Shown here in pieces: positions 44,540-55,969 of a stretch of 64,000 bases of DNA; within the stretch, counting starts at the first letter, position 1, and each line of letters starts with the position of its first letter. The notes beneath the pieces are model-generated. The model was not told where the DNA came from and did not search any database. It saw only the letters and a list, made by a program, of their open reading frames with translations. Origin of the DNA: Oryzias latipes (taxonomy: Eukaryota > Chordata > Actinopteri > Beloniformes > Adrianichthyidae); NCBI RefSeq assembly GCF_002234675.1, contig NC_019878.2:2989763-3053762 (forward strand), given 5' to 3'. Position numbers and translations under genes: made by a program.

Positions 44540-45146
44540 GAGTATGTTTCCCTGGAACTATAACCCCCAACCCATCCTCATACCGTAATCCCCCCCTCCA
44601 TCAAACTGGCAGACAAGTATGGTTCCCATGGGAACCACCAAACCCAGACAGCTCCATCAATTTTTAGATGAGGGGGTGTGATTCGTCCCACCAGAGGACA
44701 TGTCTCCAGAAGTGGCTCTGCATCTGCGTTTTTTCAGCACGTGCTGATGGACGTGTCTGCAGCCGCTTGGTCATGGAAACACATTCCACCATTTGGCTCA
44801 TCTGAAGGCAACATACAGAAAGTGGGAGGCGCCTGCACTCCATGAGCCTCAGCATCCCCTCTTTATCCTCATTGAACACTTGAGTTCTCTTCCACTGCGT
44901 TCTAACAGCTGATGGTGACATGATGGCGAATGTGCAGCTGTCATGAGTGAACCTGATGTACCACAGGACCGCCCTGGTTCCTTTGGGGTTCGTTTTTACT
45001 GGGTTTCTGCCACATTGAAGAACCTGAGTGGTCCTCATTTGGGTCAAAAGGTGGCTCCCCTCCTCACTGGAAAAAGCCTTCACTGAGGACACAATAGATG
45101 GGTCATCCAGGACATTTAGTACCAGATCCCACAAAAAAAATACCAA
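44540..45146 (-). mobile_element. Probable decayed DNA-transposon-like repeat with a 160-codon open frame
   Basis: An uninterrupted minus-strand frame 45146-44664 ends in SHFWRHVLWWDESH. The plus-strand text (GATTCGTCCCACCAGAGGAC; GGTCATGGAAACACATTCCA; CTCATCTGAAGGC) resembles a dispersed vertebrate DNA-transposon repeat I recall, in the same order. It is not a recognised host gene, and neither the superfamily nor function can be stated. Confidence 0.35.
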
Positions 45147-45199
45147 TTAGAATGTATTTTTCTATAGTTCCTGCTGGTTTATCATAAGTGTGCTTATGA

Positions 45200-48165
45200 T
45201 ATGAATGCAGACGTCTCCGAGCCTTTGCATGTTTGCATCCCTGCAGCCTGACGTGGCTGACCTGCTCTGTGGCCTCTCTTATCGAGACAATCGAATGCTC
45301 TGCTCGTGTCTGCATGGTAAGGAAAAAGGCTTCTGTTCTGTCATCATAATGATTACATTTACAGTTCTTCACTCGCTGAGATGACAGCAGTTGTCTGTCA
45401 CGCCTCGTTTGGTTACTACATGCGTTTGTAGCGTTAGCTGAGAATCTTTAGGGGAAAATCGGTCATCAGGATAATGTGAATGTACCAAAGAATAGCAAGA
45501 ATTGCTCAGCGGCATGCCTTTATGCAGACAGAAATGTCTGCACACATAAATGATTTACTGTCCAAATTTATCACTTTTATCTGTTGGACAAAACTGTGCT
45601 TCCATCTGCTGCTAATTCAAGTTTAGGAAAAATCCACATTTGATTTAAATGATATTTAGGTAACACTAAAGTATATTGAGTATTCTCGTTAATCATAACC
45701 CCTGATCATGAAATACTGACTCCTGCTTGAGTCCTGCTAAAACAACAAAAAAATCCCTATACTAAAAAAAATAGATATTCACATCCTTGCTTTCAAACTG
45801 CTGTTGTCATGACCTTTGACCTCCATGGAGGCTGTCTTTATACAGCAAACTGTGAAATCAGTCAGAACTCCATCAGACTGAGAGGTCACACCTCTACCTC
45901 CACATGTCCCAGAGAAGCTGCTCCTGGTTTCACCTTCGGCTGGAGCGGGAATTATCTCCATGAACTCATCGTAGTTCACCATCAGATGAGCAGTTCTTCT
46001 ACGTTCTTATTTCTTTTGACTTTGTAGTTTAAGGGGCTGAGCTTGAAATGTTCTGAGTTGTGGAACTGAATGGAAGTGGAGGATAACGTTTGAATATGTA
46101 CTAGATTGTAAAAATAATTCTCTTTAGAGTAAAGGCATAAGGGAGAGTTGGGGATGGAAACTTGTGTTCATGTAGTGAACAGCAGAGTTGTGTTGAACAG
46201 CTGATGAGCTTCCTCCAGCGGGTACAATCGTTGAGTTGTGGGGGGGGGGCTGAACGCCAAACGCATTTCCGCTCACGGAGCTCACAGGCCGTCTGTTGTC
46301 CCACTGGTTTGACGGATCCTGAAGCGAGTCCTGTTCTCGACTGTCAGGAGATCCGATAGTAAACAAAGACACGCCTTCTGATTCAGCGCCATGAGGATAT
46401 GAATCTGTCATCTGAGTCACACAAACTCACAAAGTGTTCAGTGTTTTTAAAGGAACAGGTGCTGTCAAAGTGCAGTCATGCGTTTATGACATGTTTTGTT
46501 TTGCTAAAAAGTAGCTAGGAAGCCGTCAGGATGAACGTTTGTATTTTCTCAAATGTTTTTGCTTCATGAACCATCACAACAGGTCGGGAAATCAGGATAA
46601 ATATGTACATTTGTTGTTCAGTAAACCAGCAAATAAAAGGGAACATGTTGGCTCTTTTTTTGCTGTTAGTGATTCACGTTGCCTTATGAATTATCAGCAC
46701 GTGCTGCTCCGCTTCAAAAGAAGCATTAGTCCTCTTTAAAAAATCTTGAGGTCCTTCGTTTGGACTGATTTCTTATCAATTTTGTCAGCTAATATAGTCG
46801 TGAATCAGAACAGGCGGATGTGAGGCTTAGTCTGCATCACCATGATGTTATCATTATTTCCCTTTAAGAAATGCAGAAGTGAGTGTGGTTTGACGGCTGT
46901 AGTTATGCATACTGGTCAGGACCAACAACTAGAGTTAGATGAAGATCCTCATTAATGTCACTTGACTGTTTGTGGCCCAACGATCGATGTGTGGAAAGTT
47001 ATTTCAAAAAGTCTGTGGTTACTTAAAAGGAAACAATCTAGTAACTGACTTACAGTTTCATAGAAGTCACCAGCAAAAGTAGCTACTGCGTTACTGTAAA
47101 AAAGATTAGTTTGTCAAACTTTCTGATGAGTTTTCACAAGTCAATGAAACAGACATGTACCTTATTTAACCTTTTCATAATTATTCCATATGAAAACTAA
47201 AGGTTTCCTCTGAACTTGAAAGATTAGCTGTAGAACAGAAGTAAACGGGTAAAGATGATATAGATATATTGTGCTTATGTTTATTACAGAATAAATCAAA
47301 CTCGTAACCTGTCAACTATATAAACAAACATTTAAACGACATAAAGTGGGTCTGACTCTAATCCAGATTAATTTAAATGTATAATCTCAGACAGCTGCTC
47401 TGGTGAACGTCTGTAGCTGATTGAATCCATCAGAATCTCACAAACAGTCTGGAGGAAGTTCTTCTCTCTCCGTCCAGAAAATGACTTCCTCTCTGCTCCA
47501 GACTCACCGTTCTGTGTGTGTGTGTGTGTGTGTTGTTAACTTGTATTCTTACAAACTCTGTCCATAGCAGAGTTGGGCTTCACTGTATGACTGTAGCGAC
47601 TGATGTCTGCAACACACCTGACTCTGTGTGCAGAGACCTGCCAGTTGACTGCTTTTATTTTTTTACAAAAAGGAGCAACGTCTCTCCATGGAAACTAAAA
47701 CTAAATGAATATAAATGCTGAGGAAAGATGTGGGAGTTTCAGATGCATAACTGGTAAACAAATCAATTTAATTGATTTTTAAATGTTATTTCTGTTAGGT
47801 TTAACATGTTTACTTAGTCTTTCTTCATCTCTGTGAGACGTTCCCAGTTGTAATTTAGACTATATAGATAAAACAAAAGTTCGGTTTAGTTGAGTCTTCA
47901 CACAGTTGTTTCACATTCACACACTTTGCAACTGATATAAAATTATTTTTTTAGGGAGGATTTGTTTTGCAAATGTGGGTCAAAAATCCCTGAGGAAATA
48001 AACACCTTTATGACTTCCTGTGGCTCCTCCTCCTCCTCCCTGAACTCCCCATCCAGGTCTAAAGCTCCTCCCTCTGCACCGAAGATGCAAATCTTTACAA
48101 ACCTATCAAAACTGCTATCAACGTTTCTGCAGCTAACAATGCGCCAACATCAATGTTTTCTTCAT
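45200..48165. other. Intergenic, nothing recognised
   Basis: About 3 kb with no supported exon. There is a short TG microsatellite at about 47513-47532 and a nine-base G run near 46240. Small frames have no similarity that I recognise. Confidence 0.4.
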
Positions 48166-48171
48166 CATTAA

Positions 48172-48372
48172 CCCCTGTGCTATCTTAGATGCCCCCACCC
48201 TTCCATTGACGTGTTCTCCCTACCATGACAAACTAAGGTGGATAAAGATTTCATGTAATCCATGGACACCAGGGAAGATCACAAATCATTGAAGAAAAAA
48301 GGTTCAGAGCACCGTCTAGTGGGTCTAGATGACCCAACTCCCAATGATAAAGTGCCTAGGATAGCACAAGGG
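48172..48372. mobile_element. TTAA-flanked MITE, copy 2
   Basis: It begins CCCCTGTGCTATCTTAGATG, ends TAGGATAGCACAAGGG, and is flanked by TTAA (48168-48171) and TTAC (48373-48376). The interior matches copy 1 in reverse order (GGGTCTAGATGACCCAACTC; CATGGACACCAGGGAAGATC), so this copy is in the opposite orientation. Confidence 0.9.
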
Positions 48373-48384
48373 TTACAGACCTAC

Positions 48385-48990
48385 TCCAATAAAACGGTCT
48401 TTTAACATGTTCTTGAGGCTTTTTTGTAATGATTGAGGACATTAAGAGAAATACGATTAAAATGGCATTCTTGAGTATTTCTTTATTCTAATCATTTTGA
48501 ATAATTGAGAAAGAGCTTGTGACATAGAAAACACGCTGCAACAAGCTCCCTGCTGTGCTCCATTCTGATGCATCCACGTGCAGACAAATAGATCCATGTA
48601 CGTTTAGTTTTCATCGTCTGAGTCGGAATCTGGATCAAAAACTACGGCTGGGTAGCTCTGATATTGCTCGCCATTTTGTTGCACCATTAATGTTAGCTTT
48701 GAGTTGTGAGGGGCTGTAAGCTAGCAGGAGAGCGCAGGTAGTGATATTGGTATACTCAGAAACTCTGTTATGGGTGACGGGAAGTGGGGGTTGGGTTTGC
48801 TCCGCACCAACAGTCCCGCCTGCCCACACCTCAGAGGTGAATTTCTCCAGAAGCTCCTGAAGAAACTATATTCTAGAAAACCACATACTTCTTTTTATTT
48901 AAGCTAAAAATTATGAAATAATCATGAATAAAAGACCAATGGGAACACTTTGATAGTAGATCCAAAGGTGATTGGAGTGGGTCTTTATTA
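48385..48990 (-). mobile_element. Dispersed element family 'A', copy 2 (most complete)
   Basis: A continuous version of the element that is split in two at 20-22 kb: ACATGTTCTTGAGGCTTTTT, GAGTATTTCTTTATTC, CTCCATTCTGATGCATCCAC, then CAGAGGTGAATTTCT, CTAGAAAACCACATA and AAAAGACCAATGGGA. The minus strand reads SNIRAT-like, DPDSDSDDEN and SICLHVD-type peptide pieces with a stop. It starts 13 bases after MITE copy 2. Confidence 0.75.
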
Positions 48991-48999
48991 TTAGATCAT

Positions 49000-50085
49000 G
49001 CGTTTTGATTCATCCTGTTTAAGAAATACCTTAAAAGTCAATTCATGAAGTTTGATTTGATGTCGAATATATATAAAAGAATAAAATCCATTTGAGCTGT
49101 AACATTTTTGGTTGTTTCATGGGGCTACATCCAAGAAGTAATGAAAAGATTTACATTTGATCTAAAAATGTCTTTTGATAATAAAAAAAATTCACTATTC
49201 TATGAATTTCCATTAAAATTAGTGTTTAATATGGTGCGTTTTAATAGTTTAATTTGAACAAATCTCTTAAACTCTGTAAATGCATAAAGTGTTGTTATAA
49301 GTGGATTGTATAACATGCTGCAATGAAACAGGCGTGAGCTAAAAGCCCTGCAGTCAGACTTGCTCTCAGACCTTTGCTCTCTTTCACTTTTGGAGCATTT
49401 CTGCTGGATTTTGTCTGAACTTTGTCCATTGAAATGCTCTGTGTGTCGAACAGCATCAGTTGACTATTTTAATGACCAAAAGTTTTTCTCCCTGCTTCCT
49501 CGTGGGAAGGCGTGGTGCTCCTCCTCAACTGGAAAGTCTGGGTTTTCTGCCCGACTGCTCTGCCCTGAATGCTTCATTTCCAGTCATCTGTAGTCGGAAG
49601 ACACCGTAACTGAAGTGAACTCTTACAAATGCGGTTCATAAACCGAGTCAGACTTGCATTCTTGTTTTAGTGTAGCCAGGAAAATCCCTGCTGGACTCGA
49701 GGAGTGGCGTTTTTCACAGGAAGCAGAGGAACAGGTGATCTACAGGTTTGTGGATTCTGTCAGCCGTGCTGTAGCCTTCGGGAGCTCATTTCAGTGTTTC
49801 TGCTGAGCAGCAGCTGCTGTTCAGGAGGGGGGGGTGTAGGCCTGGATGAGGGAGTTCAGGTAGAAAGGTTCTGCTGAGGTGACCGCTGTGTAGGGGAGTC
49901 AGGCCCACGGGGAAAAGGATCTGAACAGTGCTGTGACACGCCCTCTAATCCTGTGCCTTGTTTATTGTTAAAGAAAAAGATCATTAAAGTTGAAATATGC
50001 ATGTTGGAATTCCACAAGCGGTTTTTCCCTCCCTGTGAGAGATGGTAGGAACTTCAGCTGAATCTGATTTTATAAATATAAAATT
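49000..50085. other. Intergenic, nothing recognised
   Basis: No supported exon or repeat. A nine-base G run near 49827. Confidence 0.35.
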
Positions 50086-50087
50086 TA

Positions 50088-50312
50088 TACTCAGTTGGTT
50101 AAGCAGGACTGACACAAGGGGGGAATCAGGGTTCAATTCCCAGGGACCTTGATGAGATTCATCCAGTGAGGGTCTTTGGGCAAAACCCTTCAGGCTGCTG
50201 CCTAACTATGTAGCCGCAAGGAGGCCCAGGTCTGGACCACCCTGTGCCCGTCCCCAGCCCAGACAGGGTTGTGTCAGGAAGTGCATCCGGCATAAAAATC
50301 TCTGCCTAAACC
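50088..50312 (+). mobile_element. tRNA-derived SINE, copy 2, interrupted by a MITE
   Basis: A box A-like TCAGTTGGTTAAGCAGG (50091-50107) and box B GGTTCAATTCC (50130-50140) are followed by GGTCTTTGGGCAAAACCCTT and a tail GGAAGTGCATCCGGCATAAA. The tail appears to resume after the MITE at 50521 (TGTGTGGACCGGTAGAAGCT). Confidence 0.7.
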
Positions 50313-50520
50313 ACTCCTTGTGCTATCTTGTGGGGTCTAGATGACCCCACCCTTACAATGACGTGTTTTCCCTACCATGACAAAGCTGGACAGGATTTCA
50401 TGTCTGTCATGGACATTAGTGAAAATCAAAAATCATTACAACAAAAAACGTTCAGCATGCCGTCTCGTGGGTTCCAGATGACCCCACTCCCAACGTGAAC
50501 GTGTCTTGGATAGCACACTA
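50313..50520. mobile_element. TTAA-type MITE, copy 3, inserted in a SINE tail
   Basis: It begins TCCTTGTGCTATCTTGTGGG and ends GTCTTGGATAGCACACTACC, with the same interior as copies 1 and 2 (TTTTCCCTACCATGACAAAG; GATGACCCCACTCCCAAC). The outermost bases and flanking TTAA have decayed. Confidence 0.8.
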
Positions 50521-50599
50521 CCTGTGTGGACCGGTAGAAGCTGATTCCCATTTGAACGGAAGAGTATAAAGTAATTTTTAAAAAGTGTTTAAATCCTGT

Positions 50600-52125
50600 T
50601 AATGTAGCATTGATGGTAGAAAAGAATGAATGAGCCTGGATTTTAAACTCTGATGGTCTGGAGGTGTAGTTCATGGATGTGACCACTAGGTGTCGTTATC
50701 TTCTAAATTTAGCTGGATTCTTACAGTTTTCAGTTTTTCAGTCATGTTCCACATACTTGCCTGAAGAAAAAGTATTTTTAAAAGGACTCCATCTAAATCA
50801 GCCGTTTCCTAAAGACGCCCAGCCTTTGACAGGTTTCCTGCTGAGCTGTGATCTGAAGGAAGTTGGGAGTTCATGTCATGACAGCTGTTCTGTGGTTTTC
50901 ACATTCCCACTTCAGATCCTGCCTGTAGGTTTCTCTGGGGTCTTCAGCTCTCCCCCCACAGACTAAAGCTCCCACCTGTGTGGTGGACTCCCTACCAGTG
51001 CAGGTTGTATGAATTTCTTTTTGTGCAGCTTCACAGTTTAGCATATATAAATCAGTTTTTGTGCACATGAATATTTCTTGGTGATGAGAATCCCAGTAAT
51101 GAAAGCAGAAATGTCACTTCGAATTCCAGCTTGGATGAACGGATGCAGTTTCACCTTTCTGGGAGTTTTCTTGGTAGACACAGGCGATGCAGCTTCAGTG
51201 CATCACCTTCACCAGGTGTAGAAGACATCAACATCTCTGTATCTCCATTCAACAGCGGCATGGCTGCCATGCTGAAAACAACGTTTCACGCTGAGCAGCA
51301 CCTATTGGAGATAATCGAGTATTTCAGCTGCAGGCTAAGTGTTTATGTTCTTAACGGCATAGGAATAATTTATAATTGATGTTGTAGCGGACGGCCGTGC
51401 AATAGGGTAATGCACTTTATTGATGTTGAACAGGAAGTCACTTCAGTGCACTCGTGTGTGTAAATGTTCCACACTTATCTCTAAACATGTTTATGTTTTA
51501 CAGCAGCTGGAAATTCATATTTTGTGCTTCTTCAGACACGATTTCTCAAAGATTTACAGACTGTTTGCTTCGCTCTGTAAACTCTGACAAGCTTGAAGAA
51601 AGTGTGAAGGAAGATACTTCTGTTAAAAGTCCTATATCATGATGTTATCAAGCCTTTCAGAGTAAACAATGTCCAAAGAAATTAAATATGAGTTATTTTC
51701 TGAGTTCATTTTCCGACCCGGACTGAAGACGATTCGATCTCTGAGGCTCCGCCTTTCACCCCGCCCATTTCATGACGTCATCCTAGAGCCAGCCTCAGCA
51801 GCGTGTCTGCGTGTCGCCCAGAAAAAACAAACAACATCAAAACTTTTGCAAAGATGGATGTTCATATTGTGCATAGAATATAAAACCGTTTTGCCGAACT
51901 ACGCTAGTTCCGTGGAGAAAGTCGGTGTTGGTGTTAGCCTGGGGGCGGGGCTGACAGCACACACTCTTCCTGGAAGGGGCTGTTTCTCACTTTGTGACAT
52001 CCCAATGTGAGATCCCACTCGTTTTTGTGGGTTGGGAGGGGCTGGTGCTCAGAGTGTAGAGTTTTGAAGGAATACTCAAATACATGAATGGATCAAAATA
52101 CTGTTTTGGGGTTGTTTATAGTGCG
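50600..52125. other. Intergenic, nothing recognised
   Basis: No supported exon. One perfect CRE TGACGTCA occurs at about 51773-51780, in a CpG-containing patch. Confidence 0.35.
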
Positions 52126-52129
52126 GAAT

Positions 52130-52250
52130 GAACAGTATAATAAATGTAAAAGCTCAAAAAATGTGATTTTGCATGGCGATATTGGCGAGCAATATCGGAG
52201 CCATCCAGCTCAGACGAGGAAAACAAAGACGTTCATGGATCTGTTTTGAA
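52130..52250 (+). mobile_element. Dispersed element family 'A', internally deleted fragment
   Basis: GGCGAGCAATATCGGAGCCA and GACGTTCATGGATCTGTTTT match the peptide-coding part of copies 1-3, with the stretch between (the DPDS-coding part) missing. Confidence 0.6.
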
Positions 52251-52299
52251 AAGGTTAAGTGTCATTCATTAATTTATTCTTTCAATTTCTAATCTGTTG

Positions 52300-52410
52300 T
52301 TCCCTTTCGGGGTCCCGGGGCTGCTGGAGCCTATCCAGGCCACTTGCGGGCGAAGGCTGGGGAAATCCTGGACATGTCGCCAGTCTGTCGCAGAGATTGG
52401 GTGTCTTGAG
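52300..52410 (-). mobile_element. LINE-tail dispersed repeat, minus orientation
   Basis: CTGCTGGAGCCTATCCAGGC, CTGGACATGTCGCCAGTCTG, and TTCGGGGTCCCGGGG. The same family appears in plus orientation at 57941-58030. Confidence 0.7.
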
Positions 52411-52419
52411 GTTTTATTT

Positions 52420-53790
52420 CCAGTTTTGATTAGTAAAAGTTGGAAACAGGAAATGAAGCATGAATGTGGACCATAACGTTGGGTCTGTGGCTGCTGCCTG
52501 ATGACAAACCAAATAAAGCTCCAGGATCTAGTTGTAACACTTTCATTAAATTTTTCAAGAGGTTGTCCTTTGTTTTTTAACTAGCCTTTTCTGAAATCAG
52601 GATGTTGATGCACAGCACCTCCACATGCCGTGCACCTGTTTACTTCTGGATTGTCATCTGAAGTTTCCTGGTGTTTGTCAGAGGGGCGTGTCCTGGAGGC
52701 TGTCAGCAGGCCCAAGCATAAACGATACCAGGAGAACCCAGCGTGGTCCACAGGACTACAGACAGGTCCGTGGACGGCGTTTGCTTCTTCGTCTTTCACA
52801 ACCAGGTCTCAGATGTTGCCTCCAAGAGTGACACAGAACCCGAGTTTTCCTTTGCTCCTCTGCAGTGAGGATCTTGAACAGTTTCGTCACCAGATACCAG
52901 CTTGTTTTAAAATGTCTCCCTCCTGTAAAGGCTCCTCCCTTTACCTTTGACAGTGTGGAGCCCCGCTCATAGAATCGGCTTGAGTCATGAAAAGCTCTTT
53001 GTGTGGAATGATTCCTCAGTCGGAGTACGGAGGCGGGCTGAAGTCTTTCATCAGCACACAGAACAAAGTGAGCAGCTCCGGACTGCCGTCATTGCAGTGA
53101 TGTGTTGGGTTGGGCGGGGCATGTGGGCGGAGACTCCAATCTGAGTGCCCCAGCAGCTCTGGGGGGCACGTCTGGAAAGTTTTACTCACCTGTGGGAATG
53201 TTAGGAATGAGTTTCCAAGCTGAATGGAGTCTTGCGTCAAACATTCCTACAGGTTCAACCGGATTCTGAAGATGGCTTTTTTTGTTAAAGTGTTACGTAA
53301 ATGTGGGCCTTCTTTAGAACTCATCTGAGCTGCAGGGAAGTGATAATGATTGATGAATGTCTGATAAGACAATCTGAATGTGTCTGTGAGAGATTTCGTT
53401 CACGTTTTGGCAGATTGAGATATTTATCTAAGGTGGTGTCCGCCTTCTAAAATAGCTTCTGCATGTTGCAGATTCTTTTCTTATTTATCCTCCAAACAGC
53501 CGTGTTTGACATCCTTAAGTCAGCTTCAGGTTCACTCATGTAACAAACCCCATAGATGTGCAGATCAACCTAATCCTCACACTTCATGTCTGACCTCTCT
53601 GCAAATGCAAAAGTTCATGCTTTGGTGTAGTGGTTGGCACTTTCACCTCACAGTGAAAAGGTTCTGGTTCTGGTTATTTTACAGCAAAGTCTACTTTAAA
53701 TCACAAGGCTGTGTTTTGATGTAAAATTCAACAACAGTTTTTGATTTTCTATCTACGAGCCAATTTTGTGTTTCCCTCAACTTGAACTTT
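52420..53790. other. Intergenic, nothing recognised
   Basis: Overlapping small frames at 52.6-53.2 kb have no recognisable domain and no consistent splice structure. Confidence 0.35.
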
Positions 53791-53794
53791 AAAG

Positions 53795-54365
53795 ACCTTA
53801 AGTCCCACTCTGATCAGCTTCTGATCTATTTTCAAAGCCTTCCCAGTGGTCTTTTAATTAAGAATTTACCTTTTTTAGCCCAAATCAAACAAATTTGTGT
53901 CTTTTTCTTGGCCATAGATTCTGCAGAGCATCGGGAGTTCATTAGAAATTCACCTCTGACTTGTGGGCTGTTGGTGTGGAAGTAAGTCTCCGCTGATATC
54001 CCATCATACTTTGTTTACATACTCTCCCTCTGGCTTACAGCCCCCCACATCCCAACCTATAAACGCTGCAACTAAATCGACCAGCAATATCAGAGCCATC
54101 CAGCTGTACAGTTTAGATCCAGATTCCAGATCTATTTGTCTGACAGTGGATGAATCAGAATGGAGCAGATCGGGGAGACTTTGGCTTACCCATTTCCTTT
54201 TCTATTTCCCAACTGAGAGTTTGTTCAAACTGCATTTTTTTTATCTGCTCCTGATTCACTATATGATTTGAATAGAGAAATACTCAGTAATGCTACTTTG
54301 TATATGTCCTTCATTATGAGAAAATGCTACAAGAACATGTTAGGAACACCAAAACATCATTCATT
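53795..54365 (+). mobile_element. Dispersed element family 'A', copy 3
   Basis: Starts TTAAGTCCCACTCTGATCAG and runs through TTCATTAGAAATTCACCTCT, a peptide-coding part (NIRAIQLYSLDPDS, then SICLTVDESEWSRS) and ends CAAGAACATGTTAGGAACAC. It is reverse-oriented relative to copies 1 and 2. The coding part is short and is interrupted after SRS. Confidence 0.75.
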
Positions 54366-54784
54366 TAAGAGAACAGCTTTATTTCGTTTTTGTGTTTTGA
54401 TTTATTTTGAAGCCCAGTTTCTGTAAAGTGTCTGTCTACATTCAGGAGTCCAGTGTTTGTTGTGGAAACTCGGTGGCAGTTGAAAGGTGTTTTCAGGCCT
54501 TGATGCAGGAGCTTCTGGTCACGTCCAGTCGGGTGTGTTCACAGTTCACAGTAGAAAGGCGTGACTTCCCCATGGGGGCCAGAAGAACGAGAATAATGGG
54601 TTCAAATCTTCCAGTTCAACATAAAGTCAAATGTGGAAGACAGACAGTGAGACGTGTTTAAGGAACGTCCTTTCCACAGCGGCACTTTTCTTGAGCTTTT
54701 TTGAGGTTGTTGAATGAGCACCGGAGGTTGGAGCGAGCCACAATGACAGGAACTGCCTGAGGCAGGATCAGCTCTCTCTGGAGT

Positions 54785-54808
54785 CTGATCAGGATCAGGA
54801 TCAGGATC
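54785..54808 (+). repeat. Short (GATCAG)n repeat
   Basis: Four imperfect units of GATCAG. Confidence 0.7.
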
Positions 54809-54959
54809 TGGGTCTGTCACAGAACCCTGCAGATCTGAGCGGATCGCATGTTGTCAAACTGACCCAAAGACTGTGCTGCAAGACCTCTTTAGCAGTTTTC
54901 TGTGGGCGAGTGGTGTCACTCGTGAAACACCTGAACCTGCTGCCTCTTTAACAGGACGT

Positions 54960-55161
54960 CCCTCCCTCCCTCTCCTCTCCTCTCATTGGCTTGAGCGCTG
55001 CTCCTGTGCGGCCCCCCCTTTCCTCTCCCCGCTCTCAGCTCAGCCTCGCAGACGTCTGCCGGGCTGCTGCAGCCGTCCTGTGAGGCTGCGCTGGAGCAGC
55101 GTGTCTTTTGTTTTTGTCTTTTGAGCGGCTGATGAGGAGGAAGATGCCCCCCCAGACCCAG
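54960..55161 (+). promoter_or_regulatory. GC-rich region with candidate alternative first exon of pld1
   Basis: A GC-rich, pyrimidine-rich stretch ends in CAGACCCAG/GTCAGTGG, a good donor at 55161/55162. If spliced to the pld1 exon at 60197, an ATG at 55132 opens a 19-codon upstream frame ending TAG at 60224-60226, two bases before the pld1 start codon. Assignment to pld1 is by position and frame only. Confidence 0.4.
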
Positions 55162-55844
55162 GTCAGTGGAAAAGGGGAGCCTTTCTGTGTTCGTCACCTC
55201 CTGCTGTTGGATCTTCTGGTCTGCTGCACGTCAGTCCAGCTGCTTCAAGTTCAAGAAACAATCCAGTGCATTTACTTTTCCTTTCAACCCCCAAACTCTT
55301 TCCTAATCTCATAAAAGTCATATTTGATCCTTAGCGGGGGGGTATTCCGATCTGGGATCAGATGCAGTTTGACCTGTAACTTCAGATGACGAAGTTGTGA
55401 TATAATCTGCTCGGATTTCTCATTTAGATGCTGCTGCTATAAGATATTGGACCTCATCTGTCAGAGCAGAGCCGTTTGTCTGTCTGGCTGTGTTTGCCTT
55501 ATTCAGGCGTCCACCACGCCTGCAGGTGAAAGCTCCGGCTGACTGCAGGCTGTGATTTCTGCAGCTCTAGTCTGTCCGGGTCTCCATGCCTCCTCAGAGG
55601 CTGACACCTCCCTGTCCTGAAGAGGCAGGAGGAGGGAGTGGAGGTCTCATTTGGTCGAGCGCAACACATCTGTGGGACTTTGGAGGAGAACCAAAGCCTG
55701 GTTTTCTCTGCTTCAGTCAGATGGCTGCCAGCTAAATGCTCTAAAATGGGAAGAATCTAGAGTTTGAGCTGCTCTAACTTTTCTATATCACAGAGCTTTG
55801 TTTCAATTCAGAGCTGGTTTCTCTTAGTCTCTGATGAAAAACAT

Positions 55845-55965
55845 GTCTTTGGTGTTCCTAACATGTTTTTCTGACGATCAAGGACATATATATAGAAAAT
55901 TAAGCTTAAAATGGCCGAGTATGTCTTCATTCAAGAGGGAGGAAAGTAAGAGTGCTGATGGTTTG
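55845..55965 (-). mobile_element. Dispersed element family 'A', end fragment
   Basis: GGTGTTCCTAACATGTTTTT, CAAGGACAT and TTAAAATGGC with TCTTCATTC follow the order of the left end of copy 2. Confidence 0.55.
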
Positions 55966-55969
55966 CACA

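Noticed and set aside
45779..45990. Minus-strand MVNYDEFMEII, resembling a calmodulin-type EF-hand end
   Set aside because: Only about ten residues match, no EF-hand loop precedes it, and there are no splice sites or further homology. Chance.
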